A stretch of DNA of 64,000 nucleotides from Jatrophihabitans telluris (GTDB lineage Bacteria > Actinomycetota > Actinomycetes > Mycobacteriales > Jatrophihabitantaceae), in assembly GCF_023516435.1 (NCBI RefSeq), contig NZ_CP097332.1:3162001-3226000 (forward strand). Direction: 5' to 3'. The notes below the pieces were generated by a model. That model had not been told where the DNA came from, did not search any database, and saw only the letters and a list, made by a program, of their open reading frames with translations. How positions within the stretch are numbered: the stretch's first letter is position 1; each line of letters starts with the position of its first letter. Of this stretch, positions 45,522 to 55,496 are shown in pieces. The position numbers and the translations under genes were made by a program.

Positions 45522-46807
45522 GACGGCGATCGTTCCGCTTCGGTCAACAGCCGCCAGATGAGGTGCAGCGCCACAGCGACCGAACGCCTGCGGACATCGG
45601 CCCGGTCGCCGGGAAGCTGCACCCGTCGAGCCAGCCGGCTCCCCCGGCCGAGCACGCACAGCTCGACCAGGCCGACCGGCTTGCCGGGGCACGCGCCGCC
45701 GGGCCCGGCGATGCCGGTGATACCCACGCCGAGGTCCGTGCCGAGCCGGGCGATCACACCGCGAGCCATGGCCTCGGCCACCTCCGCGCTGACCGCACCG
45801 ACGGTCTCGAGCAAACCGACCGGCACGTCCAACAACGAGTGCTTGACCTCGTTGGCGTAGCTCACCACGCCGCCCTGCAAGTAGCTCGACGAACCTGGCA
45901 CATCAGCCAGCCGTGCCGCGAGCAGTCCTGCGGTGCAGGACTCCGCCGTGCCGATCGTCAGGCCTTGCTCGGTCAGCAACCTCCCGACGATCTCCTCCAG
46001 CGTCCCGCCGTCGACGGAGAAGACCGCGTCGCCATAAGTGGAAACGATCATCGCCGCGAAATCGTCGTAGCGCTGCTGGGCGACGGGGTGAAACCGGCTG
46101 ACGACCTCCAGCTCGCCGTCTCGCAGGCAGGTGGTGATCTCCAGGCCGGCCAATTTCTCCGCCTGCTCGCGCATGAGTCCGGCCAGCTCCGACTCCGACG
46201 TGCCCCACAGCCGCAGCGTGTGCTGCCGCAGTTCCTCCCGCCCCGCCAGTGCCTGCTGGACCATCGGCTGGGCGAGGGCCGCCGGCCACATCGCCTGCAA
46301 CTCATAGGGCGGACCGGGTAGGACCACCACCGGCGCTCCGGCCACCCCGGCGGCGGCCGGCACCACCAGGCCTGGAGCGGTCCCAACCGGCTCGAGCACG
46401 GCGGCGCCCTGCGGCACCATCGCCTGCTTGCGGGTGCCCGCGGCGGCCGAGGGTTCGGTCTGGCGACCGCGGGCGCGGTTCAACCGCTCGATGATGTCCC
46501 CGATGCGCGCGTGCAGAGCCGGATCCAGTTCCAGGGGCCGGGCCAGCACCTCAGCCACCACCTCCGCCGTCAGATCGTCGGCGGTCGGTCCCAGCCCCCC
46601 GGACGTGATGATCAGGTCCACCCCGGCGTTCTGCAGGAAACGCAGCGCGGCCGCAAGGTCGTCCGGGCGGTCCCCGACGACGACGACCTGGCCGATGTCG
46701 ACCCCGTGCCGCCGTAGTTGCTCAGCCAACCAGGGGCCGTTTCGATCGGTGACCCGCCCGGTCAGCACCTCGGTCCCGGTCACGACTACCCCTGCGCGCG
46801 CACTCAC
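45518..46807 (-). CDS. cinA: CinA family nucleotide amidohydrolase
   Basis: Protein of 429 residues with the two CinA domains. The N-terminal COG1058/MoCF-like domain has AGVVVTGTEVLTGRVTDRNGPWLAEQL, VVVVGDRPDDL, TSGGLGPTADDLT and VVVLPGPPYELQAMW. The C-terminal domain has TIGTAESCTAGLLAARLADVPGSSSYLQGGVVSYANEVKHSLLDV and DLGVGITGIAGPGGACPGKPVG, the NMN deamidase site (Ser-Cys-Thr-Gly). It recycles pyridine nucleotides and may act in ADP-ribose metabolism. GTG 46807 is the start; the gene is divergent from the MFS gene. Confidence 0.93.
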   Translation of the reverse strand: MSARAGVVVTGTEVLTGRVTDRNGPWLAEQLRRHGVDIGQVVVVGDRPDDLAAALRFLQNAGVDLIITSGGLGPTADDLTAEVVAEVLARPLELDPALHARIGDIIERLNRARGRQTEPSAAAGTRKQAMVPQGAAVLEPVGTAPGLVVPAAAGVAGAPVVVLPGPPYELQAMWPAALAQPMVQQALAGREELRQHTLRLWGTSESELAGLMREQAEKLAGLEITTCLRDGELEVVSRFHPVAQQRYDDFAAMIVSTYGDAVFSVDGGTLEEIVGRLLTEQGLTIGTAESCTAGLLAARLADVPGSSSYLQGGVVSYANEVKHSLLDVPVGLLETVGAVSAEVAEAMARGVIARLGTDLGVGITGIAGPGGACPGKPVGLVELCVLGRGSRLARRVQLPGDRADVRRRSVAVALHLIWRLLTEAERSPS

Positions 46808-46867
46808 TCCCGCATCCTAGGCAGCGCCGTCAGAGCGGCCCGGGCATGGTCGCCTGGTCGAAGGCAC

Positions 46868-46887
46868 ATCCCGACAAACGGCGGGAT
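46868..46887. promoter_or_regulatory. Inverted repeat in the cinA-MFS divergent region
   Basis: ATCCCG and CGGGAT arms with an 8-base spacer lie about 60-80 bases before both genes. It may be an operator; no promoter boxes could be placed with confidence. Confidence 0.25.
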
Positions 46888-46948
46888 CTCGCCGAAGGCC
46901 GTCCGGATCTGAACGGAGCGCGGGCGACCTGTCCGGCATCATGGACTC

Positions 46949-48316
46949 GTGACATCGGTCCAACAATCCAACTCACCCAGCTCGCGGACCCGCCGACGCC
47001 TGCACCGTGCCTGGTGGGTCGCGGGGATCACCTTCCTGGCCCTGATCGCCTCGGCGGCGTTCCGCTCGTCCACGGGTGTGCTGATCGAGCCGCTGGAGAA
47101 CGAGTTCGGCTGGAGCCGGTCGATCACCTCGTTCGCCATCACCGTCAACCTGGTGATCTACGGCTTGACCGCGCCGTTCGCGGCGGCCCTGATGCAGAAA
47201 TTCGGCATCCGAAGGATCGTGGCGCTGTCGCTGACGTTGGTGACGCTCGGGTGCCTGGCCACCATCGTCATGCGCGACTCCTGGCAGCTCGTCCTGGCCT
47301 GGGGATTCGCCATCGGGATCGGGACCGGTTCGATGGCCCTCGTCTTCGGCGCGATCATTGCCAATCGCTGGTTCGTCACGCGTCGGGGGCTGGTGACGGG
47401 AATCTTCTCGGCCGCCTCGTCGACCGGCCAGCTGGTGTTCCTGCCGTTGATGGCCGCCCTGATCGCGTCCCACGGCTGGCGTACGGCCGTGGCCGTGGTC
47501 GCAGGGTTCTCCCTGCTGCTGGTCCCGCTGGTGCTGTGGCTGCTGGCCGATTCCCCCGCCGACGTGGGCGAAATCCCCTACGGCGCCGAGCCGGGCTACG
47601 TCAGTCCCGACGTGATTCCGCAACGGCCCGCCCGGCTGGCCATCTCGACGCTGGTCTCCTCGTCGCGAAGCTGGACGTTCTGGGTGCTCATGGTGACCTT
47701 CTTCATCTGCGGTTGGTCCACCAACGGGCTGATCGGCTCGCATTTCATTCCTGCTGCCCACGATCACGGCATGCCGGCCACGACGGCGGCGAACCTGCTG
47801 GCCCTGATCGGGATCTTCGACATCGTCGGCACCATCGGGTCCGGCTGGCTGACCGACCGGGTGGACCCGCGCAACCTGCTGGTCGCGTACTACGGCTTGC
47901 GTGGGCTGTCCCTGCTCATCGTGCCGACCGTGCTCGGCTCCTCCGTCGATCCCCCGCTCTTCCTGTTCATCGTTTTCTACGGCCTGGACTGGGTGGCGAC
48001 GGTGCCTCCGACGGTCGCGCTCTGTCGTGAACACTTCGGGCTGCAGCGCTCCGGGGTGGTCTTCGGATGGGTATATGCCTCGCACATGGTGGGGGCGGGG
48101 ATCGCAGCGTCGTTCGCGGGGACCGTCCGAGCTCACACCGGCGACTACCGGATCGCGTGGCTCACCGCCGGCGCCCTGTGCGTCCTGGCCGCGCTGCTGT
48201 TCTTCACCGTGCGCGGGCGCGGCGAGTACTTCGCTCCGACCGAGATCTCGGTCGTTTCCTCCCCCGGCGGGAAGCACGAACCCGATCTGGCCGCCGAGGA
48301 AGGCGCGAGCCTGTGA
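46949..48316 (+). CDS. Major facilitator superfamily carrier (OFA-like)
   Basis: Integral membrane carrier of 455 residues with about twelve hydrophobic segments. The first helix is WWVAGITFLALIASAAFRSSTGVLIEPLENEFGW, typical of the oxalate/formate or monocarboxylate antiporter group. KFGIRRIVALSLTLVTLG is the loop 2-3 motif and ANRWFVTRRGLVTGIFSAASSTGQLVFLPLMA follows. The substrate may be a monocarboxylate, which fits the aldehyde/acid metabolism downstream. GTG 46949 is the start. It overlaps the next gene (GTGA), so the AMP-binding fragment is coupled to it. Confidence 0.88.
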   Translation: MTSVQQSNSPSSRTRRRLHRAWWVAGITFLALIASAAFRSSTGVLIEPLENEFGWSRSITSFAITVNLVIYGLTAPFAAALMQKFGIRRIVALSLTLVTLGCLATIVMRDSWQLVLAWGFAIGIGTGSMALVFGAIIANRWFVTRRGLVTGIFSAASSTGQLVFLPLMAALIASHGWRTAVAVVAGFSLLLVPLVLWLLADSPADVGEIPYGAEPGYVSPDVIPQRPARLAISTLVSSSRSWTFWVLMVTFFICGWSTNGLIGSHFIPAAHDHGMPATTAANLLALIGIFDIVGTIGSGWLTDRVDPRNLLVAYYGLRGLSLLIVPTVLGSSVDPPLFLFIVFYGLDWVATVPPTVALCREHFGLQRSGVVFGWVYASHMVGAGIAASFAGTVRAHTGDYRIAWLTAGALCVLAALLFFTVRGRGEYFAPTEISVVSSPGGKHEPDLAAEEGASL

Positions 48317-49017
48317 GCGCTCCCGACCCTTCCCCCAGCGATTCGGCTGCCGCCGCGGCCGTCCGCGCGGCTCGCGATCCGGCGGGCAACCCCGCGTGGA
48401 CGGCGCTGGACCGCAACGTCGCGCTCGGTCGCGCCGATGACCCGGCCCTGACCGGACCGTCGGTGCTGACCGGCAGGCTGGAAACGCTCGACTTCGCGGT
48501 GCTGACCGAACGCGTGGCCAAGCTGGCCGGAGTCCTGCGGGCCTCGCAGTTCGGTCCCGGGGACCGGGTCCTGATCTGGCTGCCGGATTCGGTGGAAGCC
48601 GTCATCGCCGTGCTGGCCTGCGTCCGAAGCGGGATGCCTCTGGCGCAGATTCCGGGCGCTACGAGTACGGCCGAGGTGCAGGCACTGGTCCTGCAGCTCG
48701 CTCCGAACCTGATATTCGCCCCGCGCGGGGGGCAGTTCGGCTCGCTGCCCTCGGTCGTCGTCCGCGCCTCGGAGCAGGATCCCACCGAGGCGGACGGCTT
48801 CGGCGAGCAGGACGTCGACTACCGCTCCTGGACGCGGTCGACGGCGGTGCAGCCGACCGAGCCGGTCCCACTGGCCGACGAACAATCCGTTGAACTGGAC
48901 GCCCCGGTCGAGCGTGGCGGGTCGCTGTCCGTCCCGGCCCTTTTGAACCGACTCGCCGCTGGGGAGCATCTCTCGGTCGGCGCTGGTGGTGCTTTCGCAG
49001 CCGGTGAGCTTCACTGA
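48313..49017 (+). CDS. Truncated AMP-dependent synthetase-like protein (N-terminal domain only)
   Basis: Protein of 234 residues resembling the first part of an acyl-CoA synthetase: WTALDRNVALGRADDPALTG, LDFAVLTERVAKLAGVLRASQFGPGDRVLIWLPDSVEAVIAVLACVRSGMPLAQIPGATS, then PNLIFAPRG. There the usual fold breaks off. The adenylate P-loop (TSG-TTG-PKG type), the YGxTE motif and the C-terminal lid are missing, and an acidic/polar tail follows. It is not adjacent to the missing part. Coupled translation with the MFS gene and close spacing to the GAF regulator (4 bases) suggest that it is kept. It parallels the TIGR03089 protein at 42562-43281. Confidence 0.7.
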   Translation: MSAPDPSPSDSAAAAAVRAARDPAGNPAWTALDRNVALGRADDPALTGPSVLTGRLETLDFAVLTERVAKLAGVLRASQFGPGDRVLIWLPDSVEAVIAVLACVRSGMPLAQIPGATSTAEVQALVLQLAPNLIFAPRGGQFGSLPSVVVRASEQDPTEADGFGEQDVDYRSWTRSTAVQPTEPVPLADEQSVELDAPVERGGSLSVPALLNRLAAGEHLSVGAGGAFAAGELH

Positions 49018-49021
49018 GCCC

Positions 49022-50365
49022 ATGACGGGGCCGCGCGATTTCGACGTCGCGAACACGAGCCGGGTCCACGAGCAATTTCTGTCCGGGCGCCCGCTGGCCG
49101 AGTTGGCACCCGGGTCGCTGCGGTCGGTCGTGGCGGACTCGTGGCTGCGATCCGCGGCAGCGGGGGTGGACGCCGACTCCGTCGCGCCGCCCATCACGCT
49201 CGAGAGGAGTTCGCTGGCCGACTATCGCGACGAACATCCGCTGTCGCGGGTCTTCCCGTTGCTCTACGACGTCCTCGGCCGGGCCGCCGAGGACTGCGAC
49301 AGCCTGATGGCGGTGGCCGACGAACAGGGCCAGCTGCTGTGGGTGTGCGGACAGCCCGGCGTGCTGCGCAGGGCCGAGGAGATCCTGTTCGTCGAGGGTG
49401 CCCGCTGGGACGAGGACCACGCGGGCACGAACGCCCCGGGCACCGCGCTGCGCCTGGACGCGCCGGTCACCATCCACGCCTCGGAGCACTTCGCCCGCTC
49501 CGTGCAGCCGTGGAGCTGCGCGGCTGCGCCGATCCACGACCCCGTGACCTCGGCCATCCTCGGCATCGTCGACGTCACCGGCGGCCCCGACATGGCCACG
49601 GTCCAGACCATCGCAATGGTGCGCGCCGCCGCACGGATGGCCGAGTCCGAGCTGGCCCGGATCAACGCGGTGGAGGGGATGCGGCTGGATCCGCGGACGA
49701 TCTCCGACGGGGGCGCACAGCTGGCGAGCTACCGGCGCTCGCCCAGCTACGCCAACCACGCCGACGGCTTCGCTCGCAGGAGCGCGGTGCGGCTGGAGGC
49801 CCTGGGCCGTCCGGACTGTGTCGCGACCATCGGCAGCCGCTCGGTCCGGCTGAGCCCTCGCCACAGCGAGATCGCGGTGATCCTGTCCTGCAACCCCGAC
49901 GGGCTGACCGGCGATCAGCTGGCCATCGAGCTGTATCCGGCGGACGTGACGTCCTCGACATTGCGGGCTGAACTGGTGCGGCTGCGGGGACTGCTCGGCC
50001 AGCAGGTGCTGGGCTCGCGGCCCTACCGGCTGACCGGTGACGTGGACTCGGACTGGTCGGCGGTAGCGGGACATCTGGCTGCCGGAAACCTGACCGAGGC
50101 GCTGCGGATGTACCGCGGACCGTTGCTGCCGCAGTCCGACGCGCCCGGCGTCGTCGCGCATCGCGAGGAGCTGGAACGCCGGCTTAGGGCCGCACTGCTT
50201 GCCTCCGACCGGGCCGAGCTGATGGTTGCCTGGACGCGGGCGCGGTGGGGAGCCCAGGATCTGGACATGTGGCGGCGCCAGTTGCAGGTGCTGCCGCTGG
50301 GCTCTCCGTTGCGTCCCCTGGCGGCCGCCGAGGTAGCCAGACTCGATGCGGAGTACCGCCGCTAA
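49022..50365 (+). CDS. GAF-domain transcriptional regulator with winged-helix C-terminus
   Basis: Regulator of 447 residues. Residues 60-220 form a GAF-type sensor as in AcoR/MimR-like activators (LADYRDEHPLSRVFPLLYDVLGRAAEDCDSLMAVADEQGQLLWVCG, DEDHAGTNAPGTALRLDAPV, SCAAAPIHDP, ILGIVDVTGG). The C-terminus has a winged helix near residue 280-330 (LSPRHSEIAVILSCNPDGLTGDQLAIELYP, LRAELVRLRGLLG) and a following helical part like SARP/BTAD regulators (ALRMYRGPLLPQSDAPGVVAHREELERRL). The sigma-54 AAA+ domain is absent. Genes of this type often sit beside acetaldehyde dehydrogenases, as here, so it probably controls the ald operon in response to an aldehyde, alcohol or volatile. Confidence 0.82.
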   Translation: MTGPRDFDVANTSRVHEQFLSGRPLAELAPGSLRSVVADSWLRSAAAGVDADSVAPPITLERSSLADYRDEHPLSRVFPLLYDVLGRAAEDCDSLMAVADEQGQLLWVCGQPGVLRRAEEILFVEGARWDEDHAGTNAPGTALRLDAPVTIHASEHFARSVQPWSCAAAPIHDPVTSAILGIVDVTGGPDMATVQTIAMVRAAARMAESELARINAVEGMRLDPRTISDGGAQLASYRRSPSYANHADGFARRSAVRLEALGRPDCVATIGSRSVRLSPRHSEIAVILSCNPDGLTGDQLAIELYPADVTSSTLRAELVRLRGLLGQQVLGSRPYRLTGDVDSDWSAVAGHLAAGNLTEALRMYRGPLLPQSDAPGVVAHREELERRLRAALLASDRAELMVAWTRARWGAQDLDMWRRQLQVLPLGSPLRPLAAAEVARLDAEYRR

Positions 50366-50366
50366 C

Positions 50367-50420
50367 CGTTGAGGTTGCCCTCGTTGCACGTCCCCTCGCG
50401 TTGAGGTTGCCCTCGTTGCA
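50367..50420 (+). repeat. Two copies of a 22-bp repeat at 32-bp period (upstream cluster)
   Basis: Two identical 22-base units containing GTTGAGGTTGCCCTCGTTGC begin at 50367 and 50399, exactly 32 bases apart, one base after the regulator's stop codon. The same unit recurs at 52497-52668 beyond the dehydrogenase operon. Within each unit GAGG-TTGC-CCTC is a small hairpin. Confidence 0.85.
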
Positions 50421-50456
50421 CACAGCGGCAATCCCAGTGCAACGTCCTTGCAACGT
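50414..50456. promoter_or_regulatory. TGCAACG motifs before the aldehyde dehydrogenase gene
   Basis: TGCAACGT occurs twice, at 50438-50445 and 50449-50456, with an 11-base step, one helical turn. The same heptamer in the opposite direction (CGTTGCA) ends both upstream repeat units. This arrangement about 100 bases before the ald start is typical of an activator site, and the GAF regulator next door is the obvious candidate. Binding is inference. Confidence 0.4.
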
Positions 50457-50555
50457 CGGCCCTCATAGCGTGGCGCCCATCACAGCCGCAGTCGTCCCCG
50501 CCGGTGCGCTGCTCTGGCCGTACCGGCGGGCGATGCTCACCAGATAGGAGCACGC

Positions 50556-52079
<1,524 letters not shown>

Positions 52080-52101
52080 TCCGCGCAGGGAACCCGAGCG
52101 C

Positions 52102-52491
52102 ATGAAGGACACCGAGTTGTCCCGCGTGACGTTGACCGAGGAGGCGGCGGACCTGCTCCGCCGCCTCACCGGGCGGCACGGCCCGTTGATGTTCCATCAG
52201 TCGGGCGGCTGCTGCGACGGCTCCTCACCGATGTGCTTCCCGGACGGCGACTTCATCATCTCCGATGCCGACGTCCACCTCGGCGATCTCGCGGTGCCCG
52301 ACCTGGAACGGCCCGTCCCGTTCTACATGTCCGTGTCGCAGTACGAGTATTGGAAGCACACCCACCTCACCGTGGATGTGGTTCCCGGTCGAGGCAGTGG
52401 GTTCTCGGTCGAGGCACCGGAGGGAGTCCGCTTCCTGATCCGTTCACGGCTGCTCACCGACGAGGAGTTGCGCCACTTCGACCTTGTCTGA
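52102..52491 (+). CDS. DUF779 family protein
   Basis: Protein of 129 residues with the DUF779 core: LTEEAADLLRRLTGRHGPLMFHQSGGCCDGSSPMCF near residues 10-47, a Cys-rich stretch, then VPFYMSVSQYEYWKHTHLTVDVVPGRGSGFSVEAPEGVRFLIRSRLLTDEE. DUF779 genes nearly always follow acetaldehyde dehydrogenase genes; the biochemical role is not established. ATG 52102 is chosen as the family start; an earlier in-frame ATG at 52051 lies inside the dehydrogenase gene. Confidence 0.9.
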   Translation: MKDTELSRVTLTEEAADLLRRLTGRHGPLMFHQSGGCCDGSSPMCFPDGDFIISDADVHLGDLAVPDLERPVPFYMSVSQYEYWKHTHLTVDVVPGRGSGFSVEAPEGVRFLIRSRLLTDEELRHFDLV

Positions 52492-52496
52492 CCCCA

Positions 52497-52668
52497 CGTT
52501 GAGGTTGCCCTCGTTGCTCGACAGCCCACGTTGAGGTTGCCCTCGTTGCTCAACACCCCACGTTGAGGTTGCCCTCGTTGCTCAACAACGAGGGCAACCT
52601 GAACACACGAACCCCGACACGAGGGCAACCTCAACACACGAACCCCGACAACGAGGGCAACCTCAACG
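52497..52668. repeat. Six-unit repeat array, three forward then three inverted copies
   Basis: Units containing GTTGAGGTTGCCCTCGTTGC begin at 52497, 52529 and 52561 (32-base period, about 11-base spacers). Three copies in the reverse direction follow (52586-52604, 52617-52635, 52649-52668; steps of 31-32). The third and fourth units form a hairpin with a stem of about 19 bp, one mismatch and a 5-base loop; the whole array can fold as one long cruciform. It lies directly after the DUF779 stop, so it may also end transcription, although no T tract follows. Confidence 0.9.
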
Positions 52669-52721
52669 TGGCGGGGGGTTTGGCCTTGGCGTGATTCGGT
52701 GATCTGTGTGACCGCCCGGTA

Positions 52722-52737
52722 GGTTTGACGTCGAACC
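52722..52737. promoter_or_regulatory. Near-perfect palindrome before the antiporter gene
   Basis: GGTTTGACGTCGAACC, a 16-base palindrome with one mismatched pair, overlaps a TAGGTT -10-like box and stands about 20 bases before the antiporter start. It has the size and position of a repressor site. Confidence 0.4.
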
Positions 52738-52756
52738 GACCCGGCGGAGGTGGTGG

Positions 52757-54418
52757 ATGGAGCAACTCGGCCTGGTCGCTGCCGTCATCCTGGCGACGGC
52801 GATCCTCATCCCTGTCTCCAGCCGGATCAATCTGCCCTGGCCCGTTCTCGTGACGGTGTTCGGCATCCTCCTGGCGGCCATTCCGCAGGTTCCGCAGGTG
52901 CACGTGGAACCCCAGTTCATCCTGCCCGTCGTCCTTCCGCCGTTGCTCTATGCCACCGCCCGGCGAACCTCCTGGCGGCAATGGGCCGCCAACGCACGGC
53001 CGATCCTGCTGCTTGCGGTCGCGCTGGTCATGGTGACGACCGCGGCCGTGGCCTTCGTCGCCACGCGCGTCGTGCCCGGCATCTCCATTGCCGGCGCGGT
53101 CGCGCTGGGGGCACTGGTGTCACCGCCCGACCCAGTCGCCGCGACGGCCATCGCCTCGAAACTGCACCTGCCCCGGCGGTTGGTCTCGATGCTCGAAGGC
53201 GAAGGTCTGTTCAACGACGTGGCGGCCCTGGTGCTCTACCAGGTGGCCATCTCGGCCGTGGTGGGCGGATCGTTCTCTCCCGGCGACGCGGCGGTGAAGC
53301 TCCTGCTGGCCGCCGTACTCGCCCTGGTCATCGGCTTCGCGTTCGGGTGGGGAGTGAACCGGCTGATCCTGCTGCTCGGCAATGCCGATCCACGCCCGCC
53401 CGTACTCATCTCCATCCTGGCCCCGACCGTCTGTTACGTGGCCGCCGAAGAGGTCCACGGTTCCGGAGTGCTGGCCGTCCTGGTCTACACGCTGTATTCG
53501 GTGTCGCGCCCGGTGGACGCGGCGGACGCGCAGGGCCGTCTCACCACCGACGTCTTCTGGTCGATGACCGAGACCCTGGTGACCGGCATCGCCTTCGGGC
53601 TGGTCGGCCTGGAGTTCCAGACCGCGTTCCAGGCCCTCAACGTCCCGTGGACGAACCTGGTCGGCGAGACGGTCGCGATCGTGGGTGTCGTGGTGGGAGT
53701 CCGCCTGTTGTACCTGCTCCCCTCGGTCTTGCTGGCCCGGCGCTTCTACCAACGACTTCAGGTCCACGCCCTGGCCGACGCGCTGCAGGGCGTCGCGGAC
53801 TCACCTCGCTTGCAACGCCAACGGGGCACCGACGTCCCGATCGGCTGGCGGGAAACGCTCGTCGTCTGGTGGGCCGGCATGCGCGGTGTCGCGACGGTGG
53901 CGCTGGCGCTGGCGATCCCGGTAACGGTCCATTCCGGCGCCCAGTTCCCCGCTCGTGACCGGATACTGTTCATCGCCTTCGCGGTTGTGCTGGTGACCCT
54001 GGTCCTGCAGGGTGTCACGCTCCCGACCCTGGTGCGCCTGCTGGGCGTGCGCGCCGGGGAACGCGACGGCGACGACGCGGAGAGCGTCCTGATCGAACGG
54101 GCCGCCCACGCTGCGGCCGAGGCACTCAACCACCTGCAGGACGACCTCGATTTCCAGGTCGAGGTCTGGGACCGGCTCAACGCGTTCCCGACCGACCTGC
54201 TCGCCCGGCTGCGACCGCAACTGAGCGGGGACGCCCACGCCCCGGGTACCGACGCCGAGCAGGACCGGGTCCAGATCCGGACGGGCCTGGAGCGGATGCT
54301 GACCGCGGCCCGGGAAGAACTTCTCGCCGCTCGGTCCGAACGGGGAATCGAACCGGAGATGGTCGATCACCTGGTGCGCCGGCTGGACCTCTACAGCCTG
54401 CCGAGCGCGCCCCGCTGA
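52757..54418 (+). CDS. CPA1-type Na+/H+ antiporter
   Basis: Monovalent cation/proton antiporter of 553 residues. About twelve hydrophobic segments cover residues 5-430. The ion site reads LGALVSPPDPVAATAIASKL (Asp in SPPDP) near residue 120, followed by LVSMLEGEGLFNDVAALVLYQVA, both CPA1 hallmarks. A helical cytosolic tail (about 440-553) is likely regulatory. It would help control pH and Na+ levels. The start ATG 52757 has GGAGG nearby. A palindromic site lies upstream, and the gene stands alone between the repeat array and a small hairpin. Confidence 0.92.
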   Translation: MEQLGLVAAVILATAILIPVSSRINLPWPVLVTVFGILLAAIPQVPQVHVEPQFILPVVLPPLLYATARRTSWRQWAANARPILLLAVALVMVTTAAVAFVATRVVPGISIAGAVALGALVSPPDPVAATAIASKLHLPRRLVSMLEGEGLFNDVAALVLYQVAISAVVGGSFSPGDAAVKLLLAAVLALVIGFAFGWGVNRLILLLGNADPRPPVLISILAPTVCYVAAEEVHGSGVLAVLVYTLYSVSRPVDAADAQGRLTTDVFWSMTETLVTGIAFGLVGLEFQTAFQALNVPWTNLVGETVAIVGVVVGVRLLYLLPSVLLARRFYQRLQVHALADALQGVADSPRLQRQRGTDVPIGWRETLVVWWAGMRGVATVALALAIPVTVHSGAQFPARDRILFIAFAVVLVTLVLQGVTLPTLVRLLGVRAGERDGDDAESVLIERAAHAAAEALNHLQDDLDFQVEVWDRLNAFPTDLLARLRPQLSGDAHAPGTDAEQDRVQIRTGLERMLTAAREELLAARSERGIEPEMVDHLVRRLDLYSLPSAPR

Positions 54419-54432
54419 CGGCTCAACCGCAG

Positions 54433-54447
54433 GCCCCGAAACGGGGC
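54433..54447 (+). terminator. Short hairpin after the antiporter gene
   Basis: GCCCCG-AAA-CGGGGC is a 6-bp perfect stem with a 3-base loop 14 bases beyond the stop. It is a plausible terminator without a T tract. Confidence 0.45.
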
Positions 54448-54500
54448 GGTCAGGCACCGGGCAGGGCGGGACCGGGGCTCGGGCACCGCAAGCGCTTAAC

Positions 54501-54610
54501 CGGGCAAGACCGGGCCGGGGCGTTATTGGAATGAAACCAAAATCCCTTGTTCTGCGCGCTTGTGAGCCACAACACTCATCCCACTCGGGCAAGACCGGGC
54601 GAGATGCTCG
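54501..54610. promoter_or_regulatory. Direct repeats before the DeoR-family gene
   Basis: CGGGCAAGACCGGGC occurs at 54501-54515 and again at 54596-54610. DeoR regulators bind direct repeats, often at some distance and with looping, so these are candidate autoregulatory operators. The rest of the 278-base gap (54419-54696) holds the hairpin above, an A/T-richer stretch near 54525-54560 that may contain the promoter, and nothing else that I recognise. Confidence 0.45.
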
Positions 54611-54696
54611 GCACACCGGGCGCAGGAAAACGCAAGGGAAAGCAGGCGGCAAGGTCGATGACGCGCACGATCAGAGGTTCGGCGAAGGGAGGCACC

Positions 54697-55458
54697 GTGT
54701 ACGCCATCGAACGACGCCAGTGGCTGATCGAGCGGGCCCGTACTTCTGGACGAATCGACGTCTCGACCATGTCGGAGGAACTGGGCCTGGCCCCCGAAAC
54801 GATCCGACGCGACCTGAACGATCTGGAGCGTCAGGGTCTCGTGCGCCGCGTGTACGGCGGCGCCGTACCGGTGGAACGGCTCGCATTCGAAAGTGGCCTC
54901 ACCATGCGGGCCCAGCGACGACAGGAGGAGAAGAACCGGATCGCCCAAGCGGCCGCCACCTACGTGCGGGCAGCCGAATCCATCTACATCGACGAGGGAA
55001 ACCTGCCGCAGCTCATCGCCGACCATCTGCGTCCCGAGCGCCCGATCACCGTCGTCACCCCCTCGCTGCCGATCGCGACCTCCCTGGTCGACCGGGACAA
55101 CGTCGAGGTCATCGTGCTGGGCGGGCGGGTACGGGCGACGACGCTGGGCGCGGTGGATCACTGGGCGGTGGGCATGCTCTCCACCCTGGTACTCGATCTC
55201 GCCTTCATGGGGGCCAACGGCGTCACCCTCGAGCACGGCCTCACCGTCCCCGACGGCGCGGTCGCTGCGGTGAAGAGCATGGCGATGCGGGTCAGCCGGC
55301 GGCGCATCTTCGTGGCCGACTCCAGCAAGTACGGCTCGGACTCCTTCGTCCGCTTCGCCGAACTGAACGAGTTCGAACGCTTCGTCACCGACGACGCCCT
55401 GTCGGTGGAGCACGCCGCAGAGTTGCACGCCCGCGGTATCGAGGTGACCCGCGCATGA
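54697..55458 (+). CDS. DeoR-family transcriptional regulator
   Basis: Sugar-responsive repressor of 253 residues. The N-terminal HTH is ERRQWLIERARTSGRIDVSTMSEELGLAPETIRRDLNDLERQGL, with the typical RVYGGAV wing. The C-terminal DeoR sensor domain (about 75-235) has YIDEGNLPQLIADHL, LDLAFMGANGVTLEHGLTVPDGAVAAVKSMAM and VADSSKYG, and binds a sugar phosphate. GTG 54697 is preferred because GGGAGG precedes it and the length is normal; ATG 54658 would extend it by 13 residues. It precedes and very likely controls the polyol operon. Confidence 0.9.
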   Translation: MYAIERRQWLIERARTSGRIDVSTMSEELGLAPETIRRDLNDLERQGLVRRVYGGAVPVERLAFESGLTMRAQRRQEEKNRIAQAAATYVRAAESIYIDEGNLPQLIADHLRPERPITVVTPSLPIATSLVDRDNVEVIVLGGRVRATTLGAVDHWAVGMLSTLVLDLAFMGANGVTLEHGLTVPDGAVAAVKSMAMRVSRRRIFVADSSKYGSDSFVRFAELNEFERFVTDDALSVEHAAELHARGIEVTRA

Positions 55459-55496
55459 GCACCGTCATCGTCCGGCGAACGCCGGCGCCTCAAAGC

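Noticed and set aside
45522-45692. Upstream part of the 91-codon frame that ends in the GNAT remnant
   Set aside because: It lies in another frame inside cinA and has only Arg/Pro/Gly-rich antisense-like or shadow composition; only the last 34 codons resemble GNAT.
52497-52668. CRISPR array
   Set aside because: Units are short, the spacers are about 11 bases and similar to each other, half of the units are inverted, and no cas genes are near.
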